Part shown: in pieces, positions 27,301-34,601 of the stretch
How positions within the stretch are numbered: the stretch's first letter is position 1
Layout: the number at the start of each line of letters is the position of its first letter
Source: Bacteroidaceae bacterium
GTDB taxonomy: Bacteria > Bacteroidota > Bacteroidia > Bacteroidales > Bacteroidaceae
Length of the DNA: 34,601 nucleotides
Assembly (NCBI GenBank): GCA_017517605.1
Contig: JAFWYQ010000052.1
Location: 1 to 34,601 of the forward strand
Reading direction: 5' to 3'
Position numbers and translations under genes: made by a program
The notes under the pieces: generated by a model
What the model was told of the DNA's origin: nothing
The model's input: only the letters and a program-made list of their open reading frames with translations
Database searches by the model: none

Positions 27301-27696
27301 TTCGTCCAAAGGAATGGCCAAACCAGAACCGTCAGCCTTCTTACGTGAAGTAATCACCACCTCTTCAATCAAAGCCTCGTCCACCATCTTGATGTCGAAC
27401 TTCAATTTATTAATAGGTAAAGTCACGGTCTTGTAACCTACGTATGTTACACGCAGTTTGTTCTTGGGATTCTTCAAACGGAAAGAGAAGTTACCGTTAA
27501 TGTCCGTTACCGCATTGGCCACAATACGGTTGGCAGCATCCAATTCCACGACATTGGCAGCCATCACTGGACCAAAATCATCGGTAACGGTACCACTGAT
27601 CATGTCGCCCACATTTTGGGCAAACGCACTGGCTACTGACAGCTGACAACCGACAGCCATCAATCCCATTATCTTTATTATTCTGTTTGTACTCAT
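24391..27696 (-). CDS. SusC-like TonB-dependent outer-membrane transporter (pair 2)
   Basis: A 1101-aa protein with a signal peptide (cleavage near AFAQ, residue 27); a carboxypeptidase-regulatory-like domain at about 33-107 (ISGTVTDDFGPVMAANVVEL...GNFSFRL); a TonB-box-like IEEVVIT at 110-116; a plug domain with the SusC signature LKDAAATAIWGSQGANGVIE (236-255); a beta-barrel ending in AGVTVQF with a terminal aromatic residue. All features of an active SusC-type importer are present. It forms a unit with the SusD-like lipoprotein just downstream. A second in-frame Met at residue 10 could also be the start; the first is kept because it leaves a normal signal peptide. Confidence 0.95.
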   Translation of the reverse strand: MSTNRIIKIMGLMAVGCQLSVASAFAQNVGDMISGTVTDDFGPVMAANVVELDAANRIVANAVTDINGNFSFRLKNPKNKLRVTYVGYKTVTLPINKLKFDIKMVDEALIEEVVITSRKKADGSGLAIPLDEISTARQSIDMTEFEGLGITTVDEALQGRIAGLDIVANSGNLGAGSSMRLRGVSTINGSSEPLIVVDGNVLSTNTENFDFNSANEENFAQLLNVNPEDIQSISVLKDAAATAIWGSQGANGVIEIKTKRGTRGKTRVEYSYRLSATYQPQGYKMLNGDEYTMLLKEEYFNPTLSDAASNIVELNYDPSFSEYEMYNNNTDWLDAVKQIGFRQNHYVSLTGGGEKAHFRIGAGYDRETGSIITQQLDRFTSRVNLDYFVSDRIKIETNISLTYTDNQNSSHTGGLLGIAYNRMPNLSIYEQDKQGNDLGVFYHILPSVSQEFRDNQMTQNNPVALAYLAKSKNTSYDIKPEFVLRYDLLGVGEERTRLNYEGKVMFNIFNSYSDQYMPLSLITAGWNDTNGKAANRTTASSNKNFGLTTTHTLTFTPVFKNRDHSLSMMLRGQMSTGSSTSQNTTTWGTPSGTIQNTGANGIISGMGTGSGQSRSIYFTYSAHYAYKGRYMADFSVRRDGTTKFGPDKRWGNFPALSVRWNISREPWFQDVLPWVSMLSIRPGWGIVGSQPGQEYLFYSRYANGSGYLGQTSIHPNNIRLSNLKWQEKETWNLGTDFGFWDDRFTGNVELYWQYTSDLLMGNYGIPTSSGYSSFATRNVGNMENIGWEFNLNGNSIVKIGKFAADFNVTFANNRNELTKMDETCLISLNKEWDGNNGSYLSRVELNHALGSIYGFRYKGVYQYSEYSAEEVPGVSGPNAPVVRDKDGVVILDENDRTKPMMFRAGTTNYEFRGGDAIYDDVNADGSIDELDIVYLGSSLPKFTGGFGFKLRFGRLSWNNQFNFRYGNKIVNMARMNAENMYSNNNQSRAVNWRWRVEGDITSIPRALYKAGYNYLGSDRFVEDGSFIRLNYTQLNYSVDPKVLKQFGLNRLSLYVSANNLFCITKYSGADPEVGYGGYGVSSDNAQTPRAKSFTAGVTVQF

Positions 27697-27729
27697 AATT
27701 TTTCGATTTTAGAGTTTTCCACCATGTCT

Positions 27730-30372
27730 TTATTCTTTCGGTTTTTTGTATGAAAGCGGTTTGTTGATAAGGTGGATAACCGCTGAAGATGATGTTTCAA
27801 TCTGGTTAACTGTCGAAGCATCCTTACCATTATATTGGTATTCGCGCGCCATCAAATTGTAGCAACCCGGCTTATCAGTCTGCACTTTGGCTGGTTCATC
27901 ACCTTGTTTCCAAGAATTGTCTTTCAAAATGATTTCGCTACCTGTTGATTCTGCCGAGATACGAGAGAATCGTTTGGTACTTTGATCAATCAAAGCAGTT
28001 TCAAAGTCACCTTTTTCGGGAGCTGCACCAATAAAGAGAGCGTTGTCCTGAATGTGGTAGCGAAGGAAACTTTCAATCGCCAATGAATCTTTAGTCGATT
28101 TTGCATACAATTCATTAGCAGCCTCAATATTACCAGCCTCCTCAGCAGCTTCACCTGCAATTCTGGAAGCTTCCACATCTTCCCAATCAGGAAGCTCACC
28201 AGCATCCAGCAATGCCAGAATACTTTCATTCTCGGGAACGTACACGGTGTAATGATAAGTATTGAATACCGAAACATTGGTACCACCGCAAATGTAACGG
28301 TCGTTGTGCAGAACCTCGTACAATGAGCTACCCTGCATCAATTCGTTGAACACGGAGAATTCAGGGATGCTATCCAACCAGTCGTGTACTGTCATACGGG
28401 TACCCAAGATAGGACCGGACTCGAGGATGTAACTCTTTCCATTACCACCTGTGGTCTCCTTGCTCTGGTCGTAGATTTCACTAACAAGAATAGGAGCAGT
28501 TTCATTAATCTGATAACTACCGGCAACGGTCATATTCGGTTTACCTGCATTTTCCACACGAATTTCGGTACCACCCTTGGTGCGGTAGTAAGTGTGGCCA
28601 TCTTCCACATTACCAATCACGATATGTGTTTCGAGAACATCTTGCAAACGATTTTTAATTCGATCATCGCCACCTTTCACATATTCAAGGCTGTCGCCCA
28701 ATTCACCGGTAACTGGGTCGTAGTTCCATACACTGGCCCAAACACATTCTTCATACGGTTTTGTAGGATCGTAATGGAAACGATAAAGCTGGGTCTTGTT
28801 CTTACCGAATGAAACAGGATCCACATACTCCAACAAACCATTATTGGTGGGAATAAAGAAGCTGTAGGTCGCATTCAGAGAGTTGAGGTACACGTTGTAT
28901 TGCAACTGATTGATAGCCCAGTCAACAATCTTCATGGTCTCGTTAATCAACGGAGGGTATGATACACTGATAAATTTGGTAGGAGTAAACACCTTATTAG
29001 TAAGGTATACAGCACCGTTACAACCCAACCACACAGAGTCAACATCAGCGATATTGATACCCATGGGGTCGTTGGCATCGTTGAGGATATTGTTGAACTT
29101 GGACGGAACAGACGAAATGAATGAACTGAGCATGTTCACATTGATCAACTCAGCAATTACATTGTTGGGAACATTTTCCCATTCACCGTAATAGTTTTTC
29201 AACACGCTACCATTTCCGTCTTCACCGTTCCAATAAGTATTCATAGCTTCATTGCTGGGTACCATCATCACGGCCATATCCTTCTGCATGGCTGTGTTAC
29301 CTTCACCGGCAAGACCTGCATAATAATCATTCCATCCCGGATCGAATTTCAAAAGTTCTTGAACAGCATCATCATTGGGATCCATATCCAAAGTTACACC
29401 ACCGGCAGACTTCTTGGAGAAGAAACGTTTGGTGAATACCGTATCCACATTAGCACCATACAATTCATTGTAACGGATGGTGACACTTCCATCCTGATCG
29501 GGATTACGATCGGGATAAGGTGCACAGAAACGCTCCAACAAGTTGTTGAAGATGCTGACATTCGGTTTGCTGGCAATCAAGTCGGCCATATTGGGACGAG
29601 GAGTGATAACCTCAGCCATACGGTGGATAAAGCCATTTGAACAGCGGATGTTACCCTCCTCCACCTTTATACCATTCACACTGGCATCACCCGGTTGGCG
29701 ATTGGTGGTATAGTTGAACAGGAAGTTGTAATCATCGTTAGTGATTCTTTTGTTCTCCAATTGTCTTTCGATAAAGAAGAGCAAAGGCACTATAGAATTG
29801 TCAGTCAAGCAGACCATGCTTCCGTCGCGATTGTCGCGATAATACTGCCAATAAGAATTTTCGGGCATCAATTCGGCATTCATCACAGTCACCGAATCAT
29901 ATACCGAGCTGGAAGCATAACGGCGCATACACTCACCCTCGATTGGCTCAGGATCTGTAGAAGTACCTTGAATGCTGGGCAATACACTCAACTGCATGGA
30001 GTTGTCGAGCATACTTCCAAAAAGAAGGAGCTTCTTCTGTGACGTAGTAAGTTGTTTATACCCACTTACACCCCATGAATTGTTCTGATAAAAACGTTCG
30101 TAAGCGGCATCGTCTGCCACAAACAATGTTTTCGAACCCGTCTTGGCCAGCACTTCCTTATAGCCAAGATCTTCAATCATTTGCACTGTGTTGGTAAAGT
30201 TACCTTGGTCGTCCAACCAATTGTAGATGCTACCACCCCAACCATCAGGGGTACGTTCATCCAGGTCATAAACGTCGGTGCACGACGTAAAGGCACTACC
30301 TACCAACAGCACTCCGGCCGCCAACGCTGCTAAGTGTCGACTTTGCCTCAAGATTTGTCTTTCGGTTTTCAT
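27730..30372 (-). CDS. Large fasciclin-repeat surface lipoprotein, 880 aa, first gene of the cluster
   Basis: A lipoprotein with a long charged N-terminus and lipobox AFTSC (C31) followed by TDVYDLDE. About four FAS1-like modules can be traced: 46-262 (KTLFVADDAAYERFYQ...NGFIHRMAEVITP), 266-490 (VSIFNNLLERF, VMMVPSNEAMNTYW, GAVYLTNKVFTP), about 493-690 (NATYSFFIPTNNGLLEYV, VLETHIVIGNV) and about 693-870 (FSVFNELMQGSSLYEVLHND, YTVYVPENESILALLDAG). The later modules are diverged, so the count is approximate. It sits 33 bases before the SusC-like gene of pair 2, at the head of the transcript, directly after the shared operator-like element. A role in surface ligand capture or adhesion is inferred. 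No enzymatic motif was seen. Confidence 0.8.
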   Translation of the reverse strand: MKTERQILRQSRHLAALAAGVLLVGSAFTSCTDVYDLDERTPDGWGGSIYNWLDDQGNFTNTVQMIEDLGYKEVLAKTGSKTLFVADDAAYERFYQNNSWGVSGYKQLTTSQKKLLLFGSMLDNSMQLSVLPSIQGTSTDPEPIEGECMRRYASSSVYDSVTVMNAELMPENSYWQYYRDNRDGSMVCLTDNSIVPLLFFIERQLENKRITNDDYNFLFNYTTNRQPGDASVNGIKVEEGNIRCSNGFIHRMAEVITPRPNMADLIASKPNVSIFNNLLERFCAPYPDRNPDQDGSVTIRYNELYGANVDTVFTKRFFSKKSAGGVTLDMDPNDDAVQELLKFDPGWNDYYAGLAGEGNTAMQKDMAVMMVPSNEAMNTYWNGEDGNGSVLKNYYGEWENVPNNVIAELINVNMLSSFISSVPSKFNNILNDANDPMGINIADVDSVWLGCNGAVYLTNKVFTPTKFISVSYPPLINETMKIVDWAINQLQYNVYLNSLNATYSFFIPTNNGLLEYVDPVSFGKNKTQLYRFHYDPTKPYEECVWASVWNYDPVTGELGDSLEYVKGGDDRIKNRLQDVLETHIVIGNVEDGHTYYRTKGGTEIRVENAGKPNMTVAGSYQINETAPILVSEIYDQSKETTGGNGKSYILESGPILGTRMTVHDWLDSIPEFSVFNELMQGSSLYEVLHNDRYICGGTNVSVFNTYHYTVYVPENESILALLDAGELPDWEDVEASRIAGEAAEEAGNIEAANELYAKSTKDSLAIESFLRYHIQDNALFIGAAPEKGDFETALIDQSTKRFSRISAESTGSEIILKDNSWKQGDEPAKVQTDKPGCYNLMAREYQYNGKDASTVNQIETSSSAVIHLINKPLSYKKPKE

Positions 30373-30457
30373 ACTATTAAAAAATTATTTATTAAGTTTA
30401 TTTGATAATTTCTCTCTCTTGCGACATACAAAGTATATGCGCGTTATTTTACGGATG

Positions 30458-30465
30458 CAAAATTA
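30458..30465 (-). promoter_or_regulatory. -7 promoter element of the seven-gene cluster
   Basis: The minus strand reads TAATTTTG, matching TAnnTTTG and identical to the -7 element before the 1061-aa gene. It lies 85 bases upstream of the first start codon. No -33 TTTG is seen at 19-21 bases, again suggesting activator dependence. Confidence 0.5.
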
Positions 30466-30534
30466 GAAAGAATCTGACAATTTTACATTAAACAACGTTT
30501 ATATTTTTATTTTAAATGTCACATAGGTTTCATA

Positions 30535-30564
30535 TTTGTCTCATGCGATTTTCTTTTTGTTTCA
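30535..30564 (-). promoter_or_regulatory. Putative HTCS operator, copy 2
   Basis: The minus strand reads TGAAACAAAAA, nine bases, ATGAGACAAA, with the same half-sites and spacing as 3322-3351. Two further related half-sites follow toward the promoter: TGAAAC starting at 30532 and TGTGAC starting at 30523, so successive starts are 21, 11 and 9 bases apart, roughly on one face of the helix. It lies about 50-70 bases upstream of the -7 element. Confidence 0.55.
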
Positions 30565-30824
30565 ATACACCATAAAACAGGCTTCAATAAAGGGATAGCA
30601 AGCATCGATTACAAACTTGGATAAAATTCAGAAACATTGAGACACTGAACAACAAGAAATACGCTACACATCTGATAATCAACAAGAAAAGAAAAGCATT
30701 CAAAGAATGAAGGGAATGTAAGGAGAATTGACATCTTCCCTCACCCCAAAGAAACTACAAATCAGACAATTAATCGGACGATGCAAGGAATGAAGGCTGT
30801 TTTTAAATTACTCATCATACAAGA

Positions 30825-30874
30825 TACGGATGTTAAACGCGAATGATTAAAATCTTCAACGCTTAACATCCGTA
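30825..30874. terminator. Inverted repeat downstream of the subtilisin-like protease gene
   Basis: Perfect 12-base arms TACGGATGTTAA (30825-30836) and TTAACATCCGTA (30863-30874) enclose a 26-base loop. It lies 75 bases past the protease stop codon. No clear T-run follows on the minus strand, so it may be a Rho-independent terminator without a good tract, an mRNA 3' stabiliser or a protein-binding palindrome. Confidence 0.4.
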
Positions 30875-30948
30875 CCTTATAAGGAAATCGAACGATTGAC
30901 ATTCTTCGAACGAAAGAATGATAATCTTAAGTACTCAAGAATGCATTC

Positions 30949-33096
30949 TTACAATGCCACCTTCACTACTTGATGTCCTACACGAAGCAAATAGATTCCA
31001 CGAGACAAGTTATCGTGTGCAAGCATAAAGGTCTGCCCTGCTTCTGTTACGACAAGTGAATGTTTCTGCATCAATACACCCGAAGTATCATAAAGTTGAA
31101 CGATTGTCTGTCCTACAGGACGTGTAAAACAGAGCATCAATCCCTGTGAGGTACGCCGAGTTATAACATCGGCAGAAGAATCTTCCTGTACTCCTTCTAT
31201 ATTCGCAGCCAATGACAACACCTCCTTCAATCCTGCGTATGCATCAATTTTTCCATACCCACAAGTAGAGGAATGGGTATATTCGTCATTTATTGCAGTT
31301 TTCTGCAATACGGTGCGTATTTGTTCCGAATCGAGTTGCGGATAAGCCTGCAACCAAGTAGCAATTACCCCACTAACGAAAGGAGCAGCCATAGAAGTTC
31401 CTTGCATGTAAGAGTAATTATAGGTTTTCTCATTCCAAACAACTGCCGAAGCCGTCGGATAGGAGGATTTGTATGCATCAAAAGAATTGACTGCTGAAAC
31501 AATGAAGGTTCCCGGTGCAATTACATCGGGTTTCATGCGTCCATCAACAGTAGGCCCTACACTGGAGAATGTGGCCAATGCTCCCAACTTCTCATCGGTA
31601 TATTTGGTTTGTGACGAACCAAGTTCTTTGTAGGTATTACTCGTCACGTATGCTCCTACAGAAAGGATATTCTTGCCCGTTCCGCCGATTTCACAAAGCG
31701 TACGTTCCTTGTCACCGGCAACCCATCCTTCAGGAACAGTCGTTTCAAAAACCATAAAGGTCGCATCCGTCCAAGCATGAACAGTTCCTGATGAACGTGG
31801 AATAAGGACAATCCCTATTCTGTATCTTGACAAATTCATACTTGTCAAATCAGATGTCACCAACGCATGTGGTTTTCCATTCAAAGGATTCACCTCGGTT
31901 GTTACCAATATTTTTCCAGAAGCGCAATTCGATGGGAATGTGTACTCCATAGTTGTACCATTGGGTGAAGACATGTCCAACGTATCCATCAGATAAATAT
32001 CACTTCCGTCCCTCTTGCTGACAATCGCTAATTTCAAATCCACTTCCATCCCTTTGTCAGCCCAAATGTCTATCTCTCCACCTTTCAGACTCAATGAAGG
32101 TTCCATCTTCTCCTTATAACCAACCATCGCCATCAAAGGAGCATCCTCCGCAGTATTAAAAGTTTTACTCACATGTATCGCATCGTTTCCATAGTTACCC
32201 ATCGAACCGACAAGCACTCGGCCAGGGCCTTGCAATTGGTCGGCCACTTGGTCGAAAGCTGAAGTACCATCATGCGGACCTTGATGCCAACCCAAACTCA
32301 TATTGATAACACAAGGCTTACCTACCGAGTCTGCATAATTATATATGTAGGCAATAGCATCGGAGATATTGGCGCAATTGGCAGTAATCTCGCCTTTGCT
32401 GACAAGTACAATATCGGCATCGGGAGCCACACCATAATAAGGGTTCTCTTCAGTACGGAAAGCACCAGCCGCCATAGCTGCCACATGTGTACCATGCGAT
32501 TGAGTGGCAACATCAGCTCCGGCCGCAAGGATTGATTCTTCTGTAGTCAATTCAATACCATAGCTGAAACCGGCAGGCACTTGTCCTTTAGTAGAACCCT
32601 GCTCCCACACACGCTTGATACGAAGTTTGCCTTCTGCATCATAGAAAGCAGGATGGGTATAATCAAAACCTCCGTCAATGATTCCTACCACAACATCCTT
32701 ACCCGTATAAGCCATATCCAGACCTTCAGCGGCATGAAGCCTATCCACTCCACTGACAGCACGCGCCTTATCCATCATGGGACGGACAGGTGTACCCATT
32801 TGGATGTATTTGATAAAGGGAAGCTGACTTATACCTTCAATAGCCGACAGTGGCAGACGGGCTGTCAGGATACCGTCCAATTGAAGATTCACCTTTACAC
32901 CCAATGCTTCCAAAGCAGACACATCAACAACACCCTCTGTATGGAGATATGCGCTGACAATCTCATTGGAAACAGCCGCACGAGTAACCGCTTGCTGTCC
33001 ACGTATGTAATGCGCTGTAAAAGGCGAAACCTTGCTCTGCCCCCACACGGTGGTGAAAGCAAGCAAGGTTACTATACTGATTAAGAATCGTTTCAT
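30949..33096 (-). CDS. Secreted subtilisin-family (S8) serine protease with sorting-type tail
   Basis: A 715-aa protein with a signal peptide (MKRFLISIVTLLAFTTVWGQ). An inhibitor-like propeptide region spans about 30-125. The peptidase S8 domain spans about 132-625 with the full triad: D141 (VVVGIIDGGFDYTHP), H201 (SHGTHVAAMAAG) and S568 (GTSMAAPFVSG), plus the oxyanion asparagine N301 (GSMGNYGND). An insert of roughly 150 residues lies between N301 and the serine motif. The C-terminal region at about 645-715 (IVQLYDTSGVLMQKH...GIYLLRVG) resembles type IX secretion sorting domains. It probably degrades proteins or peptides outside the cell or at the surface. It starts 5 bases after the stop of the Omp28-like gene, so the two are almost certainly co-transcribed. 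Confidence 0.92.
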   Translation of the reverse strand: MKRFLISIVTLLAFTTVWGQSKVSPFTAHYIRGQQAVTRAAVSNEIVSAYLHTEGVVDVSALEALGVKVNLQLDGILTARLPLSAIEGISQLPFIKYIQMGTPVRPMMDKARAVSGVDRLHAAEGLDMAYTGKDVVVGIIDGGFDYTHPAFYDAEGKLRIKRVWEQGSTKGQVPAGFSYGIELTTEESILAAGADVATQSHGTHVAAMAAGAFRTEENPYYGVAPDADIVLVSKGEITANCANISDAIAYIYNYADSVGKPCVINMSLGWHQGPHDGTSAFDQVADQLQGPGRVLVGSMGNYGNDAIHVSKTFNTAEDAPLMAMVGYKEKMEPSLSLKGGEIDIWADKGMEVDLKLAIVSKRDGSDIYLMDTLDMSSPNGTTMEYTFPSNCASGKILVTTEVNPLNGKPHALVTSDLTSMNLSRYRIGIVLIPRSSGTVHAWTDATFMVFETTVPEGWVAGDKERTLCEIGGTGKNILSVGAYVTSNTYKELGSSQTKYTDEKLGALATFSSVGPTVDGRMKPDVIAPGTFIVSAVNSFDAYKSSYPTASAVVWNEKTYNYSYMQGTSMAAPFVSGVIATWLQAYPQLDSEQIRTVLQKTAINDEYTHSSTCGYGKIDAYAGLKEVLSLAANIEGVQEDSSADVITRRTSQGLMLCFTRPVGQTIVQLYDTSGVLMQKHSLVVTEAGQTFMLAHDNLSRGIYLLRVGHQVVKVAL

Positions 33097-33101
33097 ATTA
33101 A

Positions 33102-34601
33102 TTATTTAACAACCAACTTCTGTACAGACATACCACCCGACGGGAGCAATGCACGTACAACATAGATACCGGCCGGCAGATGAAGAGCATTCTCTCCTTC
33201 TGCAAGAGTAGCGACCAATGAACCAGACAGAGAATAGAACTCTATTTGTTGGAAATCGCCTACAATATTCGTCTGTGCACCATCAAATGTCAACAAAGGA
33301 GCCTTATCAGCCTCAACACCTTCAATCCCATCAGCCATATTATCAGTAAGCAATGGTATGCGGGCAGCATTATATACATTGCAGGCAGTAGGACTGGTGC
33401 TGCTGAAATCGCTCACAAAAGCGACAATCTGCATATTCTCCAGCAATGCCTCAAATTCAGTTCCTTTATAATCTCCATAGGTTGCTGCAATTGTAGAAGG
33501 TATTTCATACTCAAAAGTACGACGCACCGTTTCACCTGCCTTCAATGTAATCTGTTGTCCCCATGCACTGTTATTGAATGTTCCTCGGAACACATGATTA
33601 TGCACATAATTGCTACCACCACCGGATTGCATTCCTATCAATCCGTCTTGTACAAGCCAGACATTCAACGTATGCATAGAATCTGAAGGAACAACAAACG
33701 TTTCCACATCCACAACCAAAGTTCCTTTACGGGTGGTTGCATCAATCTGATTATACAATTTCAATCCTACGTATGGCTGAGTCTGTCGGAATGCCTGTAC
33801 TGCTGTTCTTACCGACTCTCCATCTGTACTGGCAAATACAGGTGAAGTAGTACTGATTGCTGGAATGGCTGTACGATTGAACATTGCTGCAGGAGCAAAA
33901 GTTCCTGAAGTAGCATAAAGCCATGTATAAGAATAACTCTCTTCCAACGTAAATTGGTCGGGATAGAATCCTGCATGATGAGCCACTTCGATGAATTCAT
34001 CTTCAATACCTTTCATGGCATTGACCAAATTGGAATGTCCTGTGGGACAGTTTCCACAAGTCTGACCAGTAAATACTTCTACCAATATCTTCTTTTCAAT
34101 ACCTGCAGGGTAAAAGAATATATCACTTTGAGCTGCATTATCACTCGTTTCGGCATCAACAGCACCGTTTACATTGCTTACAGATACCTCCAAATTCAGA
34201 GCACCAGACTCTGTAGTTACATATTCAGGCAATGTAAAGTTGTATGACTTTCCACTTGCCAAGGAGATACCGGAAACAGAGGTTACAACAGGTTCAGCAT
34301 TACCCAATTTGCATGTAATGTCGAATGAAGTGATGGTCGTAGAACCAAAATTGAATACCTGACCACCAAACACCTGTGCTTTGCCTGCAACTTGATACCC
34401 CTCTGCCTGAATGGGGCGAACCATCAAGTCTGTGAATGAACTTACTCCATCCACCTTTATTTGAATATTAGGTACACCATATCCCTTTCCTGAAACATCA
34501 ATCCATTCGCCATTTTCGTAAGCCCATGACATTCCGGCCTCTGTATTGTCGCTACGGTCAAACGAAAGAGGTTTATACGATGTCCCCACTTCGACAACAT
34601 G
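33102..34601 (-). CDS. Omp28-like secreted protein with thioredoxin-type fold, 5' end outside the window
   Basis: The frame stays open to the right edge (500 codons seen), so the N-terminus and signal peptide are missing; a GTG at 34589 should not be taken as the start. Visible parts: an Ig/CARDB-like beta region at about 40-165 (NIQIKVDGVSSFTDL...LNLEVSVSNVNG); an Omp28-type thioredoxin-like domain from about 170 (KKILVEVFTGQTCGNCPTGH, with a CxxC pair); and a tail at about 430-500 (IEFYSLSGSLVATL...GIYVVRALLPSGG) resembling type IX sorting domains. The family is known as outer-membrane or surface proteins of Bacteroidetes; its biochemical role is poorly known, and the CxxC suggests a redox or structural disulfide. 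It is coupled to the protease gene 5 bases downstream. Confidence 0.85.
   Translation of the reverse strand, partial: HVVEVGTSYKPLSFDRSDNTEAGMSWAYENGEWIDVSGKGYGVPNIQIKVDGVSSFTDLMVRPIQAEGYQVAGKAQVFGGQVFNFGSTTITSFDITCKLGNAEPVVTSVSGISLASGKSYNFTLPEYVTTESGALNLEVSVSNVNGAVDAETSDNAAQSDIFFYPAGIEKKILVEVFTGQTCGNCPTGHSNLVNAMKGIEDEFIEVAHHAGFYPDQFTLEESYSYTWLYATSGTFAPAAMFNRTAIPAISTTSPVFASTDGESVRTAVQAFRQTQPYVGLKLYNQIDATTRKGTLVVDVETFVVPSDSMHTLNVWLVQDGLIGMQSGGGSNYVHNHVFRGTFNNSAWGQQITLKAGETVRRTFEYEIPSTIAATYGDYKGTEFEALLENMQIVAFVSDFSSTSPTACNVYNAARIPLLTDNMADGIEGVEADKAPLLTFDGAQTNIVGDFQQIEFYSLSGSLVATLAEGENALHLPAGIYVVRALLPSGGMSVQKLVVK

Larger units (their letters stand above)
13975..30372 (-). other. Seven-gene cluster, probable operon: FAS1-SusC-SusD-FAS1-FAS1-SusC-SusD
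   Basis: Seven genes on one strand with gaps of 33, 32, 35, 41, 40 and 89 bases. A promoter and operator-like element lie only before the first gene (30458-30564) and a terminator only after the last (13899-13933). Two complete SusC/SusD uptake pairs are interleaved with three fasciclin-domain lipoproteins, which occupy the places where surface glycan-binding proteins usually sit. No glycoside hydrolase, lyase or esterase is present in the cluster. Co-transcription is inferred from spacing. Confidence 0.75.
30373..30948. other. 576-base regulatory spacer before the seven-gene cluster
   Basis: It contains the 5' leader, -7 element (30458-30465) and operator-like element (30535-30564) of the cluster, and a long inverted repeat (30825-30874) after the protease gene. 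Unlike the other long spacers in this window, it carries no REP/REPIN copy. The segment at about 30570-30820 shows nothing recognisable. Confidence 0.7.

Noticed and set aside
13975-30372. Calling the cluster a polysaccharide utilisation locus with a named substrate
   Set aside because: No carbohydrate-active enzyme is visible in the window, and SusC/SusD sequence alone does not reveal the substrate.
34587-34589. GTG as the start codon of the Omp28-like gene
   Set aside because: The frame continues open to the window edge, the upstream residues fit the protein, and a signal peptide is missing, so the true start is outside.

Overview
The window looks like a chromosomal segment from a Bacteroidales bacterium (Bacteroides/Prevotella type). 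The evidence is two SusC/SusD pairs, a hybrid two-component regulator with a periplasmic beta-propeller, lipoproteins with acidic residues right after the lipidated cysteine, secreted proteins with Por-type C-terminal tails, and TAnnTTTG-type -7 promoter elements. All 13 convincing genes lie on the minus strand, so transcription runs from high to low coordinates. No rRNA, tRNA or CRISPR array was seen.

Layout from right to left. (1) 34601-30949: an Omp28-like thioredoxin-fold protein, cut by the window edge, and 5 bases later a secreted subtilisin-family (S8) protease; both end in sorting-type tails. (2) A 576-base spacer (30373-30948) holds the promoter and a putative operator. (3) 30372-13975: a tightly packed seven-gene cluster in the order FAS1 lipoprotein (880 aa), SusC-like, SusD-like, FAS1 lipoprotein (642 aa), FAS1 lipoprotein (549 aa), SusC-like, SusD-like, closed by a hairpin/T-tract terminator. 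It has the form of a surface nutrient-uptake locus, but it has three fasciclin lipoproteins and no recognisable polysaccharide-degrading enzyme. (4) 13277-9276: a one-protein hybrid sensor/regulator (HTCS). (5) 9089-8544: a REP-associated tyrosine transposase (RAYT). (6) 7869-4066 and 3232-47: two large paralogous secreted multidomain proteins (jelly-roll modules, Ig-like modules, a helical stalk, a sorting-type tail).

How the parts may work together (inference): the same 30-base operator-like pattern, TGAAACAAAAA-N9-ATGAGACAAA, occurs upstream of the seven-gene cluster (30535-30564) and upstream of the 1061-aa secreted protein (3322-3351). Related half-sites lie upstream of the HTCS gene. 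The simplest reading is one regulon: the HTCS senses a ligand in the periplasm and activates the uptake/binding cluster and at least one of the secreted proteins.

A second layer is a family of palindromic repeats (REP/REPIN-like). Copies sit at 3576-3651, 3860-3934, 8253-8514 (split), 8750-8825, 9178-9307 and 13501-13829 (split by a 252-base MITE-like insert). One copy lies in frame inside the RAYT gene, and another supplies the last codons and stop of the HTCS gene. The hairpin arms differ between copies but keep pairing, which suggests selection on structure. Long outer arms flank some copies. Short tandem repeats (8-, 10- and 23-base units) fill much of the rest of the spacers at 3233-4065 and 7870-8543.
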